The translations under genes were made by a program, and so were the position numbers. Positions 19,648 to 27,853 of a stretch of DNA of 64,000 nt are shown piece after piece; within the stretch, counting starts at the first letter, position 1; each line of letters starts with the position of its first letter. Source of the DNA: Roseburia sp. AF12-17LB (GTDB lineage Bacteria; Bacillota; Clostridia; Lachnospirales; Lachnospiraceae); assembly GCF_003479605.1 (NCBI RefSeq), contig NZ_QUHR01000012.1:19501-83500 (forward strand), read 5' to 3'. The notes beneath the pieces are model-generated. The model was not told the origin of the DNA. It was given only the letters and a program-made list of their open reading frames with translations, and searched no databases.

Positions 19648-20187
19648 CGGATAGGCTCCCTGTTCTAACATTTCCGTCACCATGGAAGCCATAGCGGAAG
19701 GATGTTCCTTCATTCCGTTTTGCAGCCATTTTAAGAAAACATTATAGAGCGCACCGGAATAGAAGTAGACTTTATACCGGTGAATATCATTATAAGGCAT
19801 GTCACCCATATGATTTTCTAATTCCTGATCAAAAAGGTCTAAGTAAATGTATGCAAGACCTGCCTTATATACACTTAAAATAAATTTCTTGTAAGTCTTA
19901 AAATACCGGAAAATCAGTAAAATTGCCTCATAGCTGAAAAAGTCATTTTCAAGCTTTTCTGCCCTCTTCCGGTATTCTTCCATAATATCGTCCGTAATTT
20001 TAATCAGCACTTCTTCCTTGGAATGAAAATTCCGGTAATAGGAAGCTCTTGCTACTCTGGCAGTGGTAATAATATCGGTTACGGATATATCGGAAAATGC
20101 TTTGGTGTCCATGAGTTTGGTCAGGGCACGGGCAATCTTTAATTTTACCTGGCGGTTCGCTTCGTATCGTTTGTCTGTTTCTTTCAT
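19639..20187 (-). CDS. TetR/AcrR-family transcriptional regulator
   Basis: 182 residues. The N-terminal HTH (about 15-60: KIARALTKLMDTKAFSDISV and ASYYRNFHSKEE) is typical of TetR repressors, and a helical ligand-binding domain follows. CAGGAG precedes the ATG. The long palindrome at 20213-20749 fills its leader, and beyond that are two near-identical TetR-like operators around the degV promoter. I infer that this protein represses degV and possibly itself. The ligand is unknown; a fatty acid or lipid signal would fit a DegV target. Confidence 0.85.
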   Translation of the reverse strand: MKETDKRYEANRQVKLKIARALTKLMDTKAFSDISVTDIITTARVARASYYRNFHSKEEVLIKITDDIMEEYRKRAEKLENDFFSYEAILLIFRYFKTYKKFILSVYKAGLAYIYLDLFDQELENHMGDMPYNDIHRYKVYFYSGALYNVFLKWLQNGMKEHPSAMASMVTEMLEQGAYPLA

Positions 20188-20212
20188 TTGAATGCTCCTG
20201 TTCGTATGTGCT

Positions 20213-20749
20213 ATGGATGTGTGCTGGTGGGTGGGACAGAATATGATATTCGTTTCTTACGATTTGCATTTGATATGTGCATTGGTTCATTACGCAAAGA
20301 GCGTTATTTTTCTTAGCACTGTATTTTTCTTGCTGTCAGGCTGTCCTTTCCGTTGCTTTGACCGGATGCCGGCTCTGTCCGTCTGTTGCGGATACCACAT
20401 TCCGTCTGAAAGAGACGCTAAGAATTCCGTTAAAAATTCTGTATCTTCCGGCAACCGGCACATATTCGCATCCATGCTTAAGATGTGCCTCGCTGGCACA
20501 TCCCTGTGCCAGCGTTGCCGGTTGCTGCCGGAATTCTAAGCGTCTCTAACAGACTGCATATATCGTATCCGCATTCAGGCGAACAGAGTCCGGCATACTG
20601 TCAAACATTGGAAAGACAGGCTTTATCGGCAAAAGAAAAATGCAGTGCAAGAAAAACCGCTCTTTGACGTTAGAAGCAATGTATGTATCAAATACAAATC
20701 GTAATAACAAATATAAAACGACTGTCCCACCCACCGGCACCACATCCGT
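20213..20749. repeat. Very long imperfect inverted repeat (arms over 200 nt)
   Basis: The left arm (20213 to about 20445) and the right arm (about 20521-20749) are reverse complements over their length with scattered substitutions and few gaps. Shared blocks in matching order are GGATGTG, GGTGGGTGGGACAG, TTACGATTTG, TTTGAT, AAAGAGCG, TGCCGG, GCGGATA and GAGACGCTWAGAATTCCG. The centre adds a nested hairpin: GCAACCGG, GCTGGCACA and TGTGCCAGC, then CCGGTTGC. The two arms remain partly readable in the same frame (VGGT then RF-FD then KER), so they may derive from duplication of a gene fragment. No intact gene is evident here. Confidence 0.88.
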
Positions 20750-20761
20750 ATCATGATACAA

Positions 20762-20782
20762 AATGATATAAAATGTCTCACA
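20762..20782. promoter_or_regulatory. Operator-like palindrome 1 (upstream of degV -35)
   Basis: 21-nt site that reads AATGATATAAAA then TGTCTCACA. It aligns with the site at 20841 at 17 of 21 positions. It ends 8 nt before the -35 hexamer of the degV promoter. Confidence 0.65.
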
Positions 20783-20790
20783 TCAAACCG

Positions 20791-20818
20791 TTGAAAAAAG
20801 GGAAAACTATGCTACAAT
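20791..20818 (+). promoter_or_regulatory. Promoter of degV
   Basis: TTGAAA (20791-20796), 16-nt spacer, TACAAT (20813-20818). The predicted start near 20825 lies between the two operator-like palindromes. Confidence 0.7.
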
Positions 20819-20840
20819 GCTACTTATGCAGCCACAACAA

Positions 20841-20861
20841 TGTGATATAAATTATCTCACA
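20841..20861. promoter_or_regulatory. Operator-like palindrome 2 (downstream of degV -10)
   Basis: Near-perfect 21-nt palindrome: TGTGATATAA, central A, TTATCTCACA. Nine of ten pairs are symmetric. It lies in the predicted 5' leader, so a bound repressor would block initiation or clearance. Confidence 0.7.
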
Positions 20862-20908
20862 TATAGTGTGGCATAGATACAGACAACAGTCAAGAGATGG
20901 AGACGAAA

Positions 20909-21754
20909 ATGAAGATAATTACAGATACAGGATCTGATATATTAGAAATCGAAGCAAAGGCAATGGGCGTGGATCTGGTGCCGATTTCGGCAAACTTTGC
21001 AGATGTTATATTCGACCGGAATACAGAAGAGAATTTCAAAGCATTTTATGAGAAACTGCGCAGCGAGGAACAACTTCCGGTATCCAGCCAGCCATCACCG
21101 GCAGCATTTTTAGAAAAGTATGAAGCGGCAGAAGAAGCAGGCGAGGAAGTGTTGGTGATTCTCATTTCTTCAAAGCTTTCAGGAACCTATAACGGAGCAG
21201 TGCTGGCAAAAGAAATGTGCGGATATGAAAAGATATATATCGTGGATTCCCTGCAGGCATCCTTATCCTTGCGGCTTCTGGTGGAGTATGCCGTGAAGTT
21301 AAAAGAAGAAGGCAAAAGTGCAGAAGAGATTGCAGGAATCTTGGAAGAAGTAAAGAACCGCACTTATCTTACCGGTGTTCCGTCCACATTATTATATTTG
21401 AAAAAGGGCGGACGTATTTCTCCGGTAGTTGCAGCGGTGGGAAATGTAATGGGAATCAAGCCGGTGCTGCTGCTCCGGAATGGAGAGATTGAAGGATATT
21501 CCAAAGCCCGCGGCATAAAGGCAGCCAAAAGCGGAATGCAGGCATTTTTGAAAAAAGGAGAAGTGGATAGCTGCATGCCGGTAGAATTTGCTCACAGCAA
21601 TAATCCGGAAATGGGAGAGGAATTCCAGAAAGAAACCATGGATGCTTTTTCCCTGACAGAAAGCAGCTTACATGAAGTTGGAATGGCAATCGGAACCCAT
21701 ATCGGACCGGATGCACTTCTGATGGCATTTATTTTAAAAGAAAGCATGAAATAA
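20909..21754 (+). CDS. DegV family protein (fatty-acid binding, FakB-like)
   Basis: 281-residue two-domain DegV-fold protein. Members bind a long-chain fatty acid, and FakB proteins present it to the kinase FakA for phosphorylation. Family motifs: TDTGSD at the N-terminus, SSQPSPAAF, LISSKLSGTYNGA (ligand carboxylate site), YLKKGGRISP, and AHSNNPE/GTHIGPDA near the end. The ATG at 20909 has GGAG 7 nt upstream and starts right at the TDTG strand, so it is preferred over the in-frame ATG at 20897. The flanking operator pair suggests TetR control. No fakA is present in the window. Confidence 0.9.
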   Translation: MKIITDTGSDILEIEAKAMGVDLVPISANFADVIFDRNTEENFKAFYEKLRSEEQLPVSSQPSPAAFLEKYEAAEEAGEEVLVILISSKLSGTYNGAVLAKEMCGYEKIYIVDSLQASLSLRLLVEYAVKLKEEGKSAEEIAGILEEVKNRTYLTGVPSTLLYLKKGGRISPVVAAVGNVMGIKPVLLLRNGEIEGYSKARGIKAAKSGMQAFLKKGEVDSCMPVEFAHSNNPEMGEEFQKETMDAFSLTESSLHEVGMAIGTHIGPDALLMAFILKESMK

Positions 21755-21799
21755 GAATTTTCAGATTTAAGGATTCTTTAATAATTGATTCGTTATAGT

Positions 21800-21840
21800 A
21801 GAACCAGCAAAGGAAATAAAACTTTGCCGGTTCTTTTTTT
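21800..21840 (+). terminator. Terminator after degV
   Basis: AGAACCAGCAAAG pairs with CTTTGCCGGTTCT over a short A-rich loop, followed by a seven-T run. Confidence 0.9.
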
Positions 21841-21867
21841 CCCTTTACAGGAAATTGCCTGCAAAGT

Positions 21868-21965
21868 AAAAAAACGCGAGGATGCACACTGCGGCGTATA
21901 AGGTAGATGTCGCAAGTGACCGCCGCAGGCGCAGGAATGTGCCAAGGCACATTCTTTGTTACAAG
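21868..21965. repeat. Structured intergenic element with three hairpins
   Basis: GC-rich compared with its surroundings. It contains CTGCGGCG paired with CGCCGCAG at a distance, a small GTC...GAC hairpin between them, and GAATGTGCC-aa-GGCACATTC. It is not coding and is too far from the T run to be the degV terminator. It may be a dispersed repeat or a small structured RNA. Confidence 0.45.
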
Positions 21966-22033
21966 TAGCGAGAAAATTGCAAAGCGTGTTTCGCGTAGTT
22001 GAGGTATACTAAGAGGATAGAAAGGAGCAGAAG

Positions 22034-23569
22034 ATGTTTTGGGATATCTTACGCAAAGACTTAAAGCGAAAGAAAACAATTAATATTGTAATTTTGCTGT
22101 TTATTATTTTAGCTGCCATGTTTGTGGCAAGCGGGCTGAACAATGTACTGACGGTAGTAAATGGAACCGATTATTATCTTAATCAGGCAGACATTGGAGA
22201 TTATGTAGTATTGACCCAGCAGGGGGATGGCGGTGTGCCGGAGCTTTTGGATACCTGTCAGTATGTAAAAGACTACCGCATGGATCATATTATGTATGCA
22301 GCCAAGGGGAATATCAAGGCAGAGGGAAAAGAACTTGATATAGCAAACAAGGCAATGATCATAGAATCCATTTCCGAAAGTGAGATACATTTTTTCACAA
22401 AGGATAATAAGGAGCTTACAAAAGTGCCTGAGGGTGAGGTCTATGTCACAGGAAATTTCTTAGATGCAAATGATTTAAAAGAGGGAGATAAACTTACGAT
22501 TACCCATGGCAAAAACAGTGTGGAGTTTACGATTGCCGGAAAAGCAAAAGATGCGCTGCTGGGTTCTGAATTTATGGGAAATAAAAGATTTATTTTAAAT
22601 GAAGCGGATTATCAGAAATTTGCATCGGATGAAAGTCTTGCAGAATACCGTGGCGAGATTATTTATATTGACACAGACAATCCATCGGAAATAGCCTCTT
22701 TGTTAAGCAATGCATCCAACATCCTATTTAACCGGGGACGGGACATTTTTAAATTATGTTATGTCATGGATATGATTGGGGCATTTGTGGTGCTGGTTTT
22801 AAGTGTATGCTTGATGATAGTATCCTTTGCAGTGTTGAAATTTACGATTACTTTTACGGTGACAGAAGAATACCGGGAAATCGGTGTCATGAAAGCCATC
22901 GGAATTACGGACTTTAAGATACGAAGCCTTTATCTTGTAAAATATCTGATGCTGGCTGTTGTGGGAGCAGCAATTGGATTCCTGGCAAGCATCCCATTTG
23001 GCAATATGCTGCTGCAGTCTGTGACAGAAAATATGATGTTGGGAAACAGTCATGCCATTACGGTAAATTTCATAGGAGCAGTCATTGTTATTGCAGTTAC
23101 TATCTGGTTTGCATACCGGTGTACCGGAAAAGTAAAGAAGCTGACACCGGTGGATGCTATTCGAAACGGTCAGTCCGGAGAACGCTTTAAAAAGAAATCC
23201 ATTTACCGGCTGGGAAAAAGCCGTTTTAACAGTACCTGGTATCTGGCAGTCAATGATATTTTAAGCAGTCCAAGACGGTTCCTTACGATTATATTGTCCT
23301 TTTTCCTCTGTTCCGTTTTTATGCTGGGAGTGGTTATTACAACAGATACCATGAAAAGTAAGAATCTGATTACGACATTTGGAAAAGAAAGTGATGTCTA
23401 CATATCAGATGTATCACAGGCAATGGGTAATATGGCAGGAAAGACCCGGGCTGATTTGGCAAAAGAATTAGATGACCTGGCAGAAGAACTTACGGAAGAA
23501 GGCATGCCATCGGAAATGTCCGTTGAGATACAGTATACTATAAAGATAAACTTTCACAGCTTCATATAG
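22034..23569 (+). pseudogene. ABC transporter permease (FtsX type), C-terminally truncated
   Basis: 511 codons. An N-terminal helix precedes an extracellular MacB-like domain, three transmembrane helices with the FtsX signature EEYREIGVMKAIGITDFKIRS, and the start of a second half (WYLAVNDILSSPRRFLTIILS). Intact relatives are usually several hundred residues longer. Homology stops at about residue 495. The DNA then passes directly into the middle of a histidine kinase gene in another frame, so the last residues are frame-shifted kinase sequence. The ATG follows AAAGGAGCAG. This is read as a deletion that removed the permease end and whatever lay between. The fragment is unlikely to work. Confidence 0.8.
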
Positions 23570-23937
23570 GGTTTAACATGGGGGAGTATCAGAATTCTCT
23601 GGTGAAAGCAGATACAGAACGTTTGCTGGAAGTATTGCAGAATATCATAGAAAATGCTATAAAATATGGTAGTGGCAAAAAAATTGGTATATCAATTTCA
23701 AAAGAAGAAGACTGTGTGCTGATTACCGTGGAAAATACAGGAGAAGTTCTTCCGGCAGAAGAACTTCCGCATCTTTTTGACAGCTTCTATCGTGGCTCCA
23801 ATGCAGGAAGCCAGGAAGGAAGCGGACTGGGGCTTTATATATGCAGAAAGCTGATGCATAAAATGAACGGGGATGTTTTTCTGAAACAGGAAGAAAATCT
23901 TTTTTCGGTAACTGTGGTAGTGGGTATGGCAAATTAG
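23530..23937 (+). pseudogene. Sensor histidine kinase, C-terminal ATPase remnant
   Basis: Only the HATPase part is left: N box NIIENAIKYG, a weak G1 box (VENTGE), and G2 box GSGLGLYICRK. The kinase frame reads back through KDKLSQLHIGFN to about 23530, upstream of the first ATG (23578), where it meets the permease sequence. There is no dimerisation domain, phospho-acceptor histidine or sensor region, so it is the 3' piece of a kinase cut by the same deletion. Permease/kinase neighbours like these occur in BceAB-RS-like loci. Confidence 0.8.
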
Positions 23938-23967
23938 TCAATGAAAAAGGCAGGAAGAAAATGTAAT

Positions 23968-24615
23968 ATGATAAAAGCAGTTTTATTTGACATGGATGGA
24001 ACACTCATTGATACAGAGAAATACTATAGAATCTGCTGGCCTAAGGCAATGGCGCATTTTGGCTATGAAATGAGTGATGAGCAGGCATTGTCCATGCGTT
24101 CCTTAGGACAACCCTTTGCACCGGCGCATTTAAAGGAAATGTTTGCAGATGAGAATCTTGACTATCCGGCTATCCGGGCTTACCGGAAGGAATTGATGGA
24201 GGAATATCTTGCAAAGAACGGTATTGAGATAAAAAGAGGAGCTATTGAGTTATTGAATTTCTTAAAAGAAAAGAAAATCCGGCGGGCAGTTGCAACGGCA
24301 ACCGACATGGAACGGACAGAAAGATATTTAAAGCAGATAGGACTATATCCGTACTTTGATGAAATCATCAGTGCAACCATGGTAGAACACGGAAAGCCGG
24401 CACCGGATATCTATACTTTTGCATGTGCACAACTTGGACTTGCTCCGGAAGAATGTCTTGCGGTGGAGGATTCGCCCAATGGGGTTATGAGTGCTTGTCA
24501 GGCAGGCTGTCAGGTGGCAATGGTTCCGGATCAGACACAGCCGGATGATGAATTAAAAAAGAAACTTACGATATGTGCAAATACACTGGATAAATTGAAA
24601 ATTTTATTTTCATAA
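23968..24615 (+). CDS. HAD-superfamily phosphatase (beta-phosphoglucomutase-like)
   Basis: 215-residue HAD subfamily IA hydrolase. Motif I is FDMDGTLIDTE, motif II is the Thr of VATAT, motif III is the Lys of GKPAPDIY, and motif IV is AVEDSPNG, with a small helical cap between I and II. Substrates of such enzymes are sugar or nucleotide phosphates; the exact one cannot be read from sequence. An ATG at 23941 is in frame, but the ATG at 23968 follows AGGAAG and starts directly at the first HAD strand. Confidence 0.87.
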   Translation: MIKAVLFDMDGTLIDTEKYYRICWPKAMAHFGYEMSDEQALSMRSLGQPFAPAHLKEMFADENLDYPAIRAYRKELMEEYLAKNGIEIKRGAIELLNFLKEKKIRRAVATATDMERTERYLKQIGLYPYFDEIISATMVEHGKPAPDIYTFACAQLGLAPEECLAVEDSPNGVMSACQAGCQVAMVPDQTQPDDELKKKLTICANTLDKLKILFS

Positions 24616-24630
24616 AATGGGAGAGGAAAG

Positions 24631-25680
24631 ATGAATTTTTTATTTGATACCTCAATTGATGTGAGCCGCAGACAGTTTTATGTGCTGGCAATGGGAAGCT
24701 GTATCGGAAATCTGGCAGGATTTATTGGAAATGCATTGATTTTCGGATGGAGCGGAACAACGATTTTCTGCGGAATCTGTATGTTACTTATGGTCGCAGG
24801 AAGTTTCATTGGAATAAAAAAAGGACAGATACGTTATGCGTCTTATTTGATGATAGCAGTCTTAAGTCTTGTGGAATTTCCGGCACTGTATTATATATAT
24901 CAGACGGGAACGATTGTATACATGGTACTTGCGATGGTAGCAATTGCGATTTTTATTCCAACCGGAAATGCAATCCGGTTTGCCGGCGTGGTAATTGTAG
25001 CAGATGTGGCAGCAGTTATTTTAGCCTATATGAGACCGCTGGAAAGTGAAAAACTGTCAAAAGAAGTCGTGCTGCAGAGCACACTTTGTTCCCTGCTTAT
25101 CGTTTTACTTTGTGTCTTTTTAATTTCTATCCTGCTTCAGATGCAGAGACAGAGACAGGAAGAAGAAGTAAAGAAGTTGAATGAACAGTTGAAAGATGCC
25201 GCAGATAAAGATGCACTGACAGGACTCTATAATCGTCGTTACTTAAATCAGTATCTGGGAGACCTTATTCTGGATGAGAAGGAAGAATTTGATGCGGTAC
25301 TGATTGATCTTGACTTCTTTAAACATGTGAATGACACTTACGGACATGGGTTTGGAGACATTATTCTGGTGGAATTTGCAAGACTTTTAACGAAGCATGT
25401 AAAGAATAAAGGTATCGCGGTACGCTTTGGCGGAGAAGAATTTATGCTGGTTTTAAAGGGGATGAACACGGATGAAATCGGTAAAATGCTAGAGCATATA
25501 AGATGGGAATATAAGGAATTTACAAAGCATGAAAAGAATATCGAATGCTCTTTCAGCAGTGGTGTACAGCATTATACAGAAGGAATTGCTGTTACGATAT
25601 TATACCGCTTAGCGGATGAGAAGCTCTATGCTGCAAAAGAACGGGGAAGAAACCAGGATGTATTTGATTTAGAATCATAG
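24631..25680 (+). CDS. Membrane-bound diguanylate cyclase (GGDEF domain)
   Basis: 349 residues. About six transmembrane helices fill residues 15-180 without a recognisable sensor domain. A short coiled coil (QRQRQEEEVKKLNEQLKDA) leads to a GGDEF domain. Its active site reads RFGGEEF, the permitted GGEEF variant, with DKDALTGLYNRRYL at the domain start and DLDFFKHVNDTYGH for metal binding. It should make cyclic di-GMP from GTP. No RxxD inhibitory site is evident before GGEEF. GGGAGAGGAAAG precedes the ATG. Confidence 0.92.
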   Translation: MNFLFDTSIDVSRRQFYVLAMGSCIGNLAGFIGNALIFGWSGTTIFCGICMLLMVAGSFIGIKKGQIRYASYLMIAVLSLVEFPALYYIYQTGTIVYMVLAMVAIAIFIPTGNAIRFAGVVIVADVAAVILAYMRPLESEKLSKEVVLQSTLCSLLIVLLCVFLISILLQMQRQRQEEEVKKLNEQLKDAADKDALTGLYNRRYLNQYLGDLILDEKEEFDAVLIDLDFFKHVNDTYGHGFGDIILVEFARLLTKHVKNKGIAVRFGGEEFMLVLKGMNTDEIGKMLEHIRWEYKEFTKHEKNIECSFSSGVQHYTEGIAVTILYRLADEKLYAAKERGRNQDVFDLES

Positions 25681-25731
25681 AAAGATAAAAAAGGGGCGGG
25701 AATTGAAAAGGAACATCAGGAGGATTCGTTT

Positions 25732-26799
25732 GTGAAAGGGAAAAAGTTTTTAGCAATGATATTAAGTGCAGCGTTTGGAATGTCAACGTTTGCGGCTTGC
25801 GGAAGCAGAGTCGTGGAGCCGGAGAAAAAGACCACAGAAACAGAGGCAGAGACTGAGACGGAAGAAACGGAAAACTCAGAAGAGGTGACAGAGGAGACAG
25901 AAACGGAAAATGTGGATGAAGATGACATTTTTGCACAGCTTGCAGGAGAAAGCTTTATGTTTACCAGCGGAGTCGGTGCATGGGATTCTACATTGATTTT
26001 ATCCGAGGATGGCTCTTTTGTGGGAAATTATCATGATGCAGATGCGGGAGATAGCGGGGATGGATATCCAAATGGAACCCTTTACTATTGTGATTTCTAT
26101 GGAAAATTCACCCAGCCGGAAAAGATAAATGATTATACCTATGAGATGCAGTTGGAGAATATTGCAACGAAGGAAACAGAAGGCGACACGGAAATTAAAG
26201 GCGGCGTGAAATATATTTACACGGGACCGGCTGGTTTGGAAGAGGTTTATGATTTATATATTTATCTGCCGGGTGCACCGTTAGATGAATTGCCGGAAAG
26301 ATTCCTGGACTGGGCATCCATTGGTCTTACCGATGATGATACGACGCTTCCATTCTATGCAATTTTTAATGTGCTGACCTTTGATACCTTTTTAGGACCG
26401 AGTGGGGATAAGGTTACGGTAAATGATAAAACCACAACTTCCGATGTATCCATAGAGAGTGAATTGCAGAAAATCGAGGAGAAAGCAGCAGCCATGCAGG
26501 AAGACCTTTCCAGTGGAGAACTGACACAGCAGGAAATGAATACCCTGTCTCTGCAGTTGTATCAGTTGTGGGATAATGAGCTGAATTCTATTTGGAGCCG
26601 TTTAAAAGAGACTTTGGATGAGGACACTATGACGACTCTTACCCAGGAAGAGCGTGACTGGATTAAGACAAAAGACAGTGCAGTAGAGGAAGCCGGTAAA
26701 GATGCCGAGGGCGGAAGCCTGCAGCCATTATTGGAAAATGATAAGGCGGCAGAATTAACAAGAAACAGGGTATATGAACTGGCAGAGTATTTGAAATAA
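25732..26799 (+). CDS. Lipoprotein with LprI-like (DUF1311) C-terminal domain
   Basis: 355 residues, starting at GTG after a perfect AGGAGG. The lipoprotein signal peptide ends at a TFAAC lipobox with Cys23. A Glu/Thr-rich linker (about 30-62) leads to an exported globular domain. Residues of about 250-340 (QQEMNTLSLQLYQLWDNELN, TQEERDWIKTKD, GGSLQP) resemble the LprI lysozyme-inhibitor/DUF1311 domain. A role in envelope protection is possible but not shown. It lies 51 nt after the cyclase and 22 nt before the RelA-like gene. Confidence 0.8.
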   Translation: MKGKKFLAMILSAAFGMSTFAACGSRVVEPEKKTTETEAETETEETENSEEVTEETETENVDEDDIFAQLAGESFMFTSGVGAWDSTLILSEDGSFVGNYHDADAGDSGDGYPNGTLYYCDFYGKFTQPEKINDYTYEMQLENIATKETEGDTEIKGGVKYIYTGPAGLEEVYDLYIYLPGAPLDELPERFLDWASIGLTDDDTTLPFYAIFNVLTFDTFLGPSGDKVTVNDKTTTSDVSIESELQKIEEKAAAMQEDLSSGELTQQEMNTLSLQLYQLWDNELNSIWSRLKETLDEDTMTTLTQEERDWIKTKDSAVEEAGKDAEGGSLQPLLENDKAAELTRNRVYELAEYLK

Positions 26800-26821
26800 A
26801 AAGATATTTTAGCGAGGGAAA

Positions 26822-27811
26822 ATGGTTACATTAAATGATTACTTATACTCCGGAGCAACGGTGTTCCGGATATTGAAAAAGTATACGCAGGACCTCCGGG
26901 CATCCGCAAAAGTATCAAAAAATGAAGTGGATCTGGTGCACTGCAATTTCCTGATTCAGATTATGGAGCTGTTAGAGCACAATGATTTCCTGACAGCGCA
27001 GTCCCAGAAAATCCGTGAGTTCTACAAATATATGGCAATGGAATATCCTTATCTTTCCTTTACTTTTAAAGGAAGAATCAAGTCACTGATTCGTGCGGAG
27101 GGCAAATTCAACGGCTATATTGTAGAGTACATTTATGATTATTATAAAAAGCATAAAAGCTATCCGGACATTGCAGAATTAAAGGAAAAGCTGAACTGCT
27201 TCCGTGATCTGATTGCATACCGGATTGTGATTTCCATGCCACGGTGTCATTTGAAAAATCATGAGAACCGCGAAGAAGAGGAATTAAAGCACCTTTATCA
27301 GATTGCAAATGTGTTGCCACAGTTTTTAGAGGAGCGTGGATTTACGGCAGAGCCGACAGGCGGTGTCTTAAGAAGCAGTTCCCCGCTTTTGGATGATGCT
27401 GTAAAACCATATTACCGGGATTATATCACCAGCGAAAAGGAGGACGATTACAAATCCTTACATATTACTTTTTATGATAACAGTGCGAGATGTTATGTGG
27501 AAATGCAGCTTCGCACAAAGCAGATGGATGATATTGCAGAAATCGGTTCCGCCAACCATATTAATTATGAGAAAAAGCAGGAAGCATCCAGAGCACGCCG
27601 GGATACCATCCCGGAGGGAGAATGCATTTATTTTGATGAAGCTTATGAACGGTGCAGGCGTTTGCAGGAACTGGAGCTTTCCGGTGTGGATGTCGACATG
27701 TTTACAGCAGTAAGCAACAGCCTGATGAATGACGGCTGCGGCTTATACCGGGGAAGACTGATTCTTCCTTATGAGCATTTGTCGAGATTTCAGAATGATT
27801 TGATTGATTAG
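26822..27811 (+). CDS. RelA/SpoT-domain protein (GTP pyrophosphokinase-like)
   Basis: 329 residues with a RelA/SpoT synthetase fold but no HD hydrolase, TGS or ACT domain. Visible motifs: GRIKSLIRAEGK, FRDLIAYRIVIS (catalytic Asp strand), DDYKSLHITFYD (the YxSLH motif) and EMQLRTKQMDDIAEIGSANH (catalytic Glu strand). The N-terminal 85 residues and the long C-terminus are not those of ordinary RelQ/RelP. It may make (p)ppGpp or be a diverged nucleotide or tRNA pyrophosphotransferase. It sits between a lipoprotein and a coiled-coil membrane protein in a likely operon. Confidence 0.8.
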   Translation: MVTLNDYLYSGATVFRILKKYTQDLRASAKVSKNEVDLVHCNFLIQIMELLEHNDFLTAQSQKIREFYKYMAMEYPYLSFTFKGRIKSLIRAEGKFNGYIVEYIYDYYKKHKSYPDIAELKEKLNCFRDLIAYRIVISMPRCHLKNHENREEEELKHLYQIANVLPQFLEERGFTAEPTGGVLRSSSPLLDDAVKPYYRDYITSEKEDDYKSLHITFYDNSARCYVEMQLRTKQMDDIAEIGSANHINYEKKQEASRARRDTIPEGECIYFDEAYERCRRLQELELSGVDVDMFTAVSNSLMNDGCGLYRGRLILPYEHLSRFQNDLID

Positions 27812-27853
27812 AAACAGAACAGAATGGAAGCGTACGAAACGGAGAAGGCAGCT

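Noticed and set aside
20192..20761. Several frames of 60-115 codons within the long inverted repeat
   Set aside because: They overlap on both strands, follow the repeat symmetry, and none has a good start site; treated as repeat sequence.
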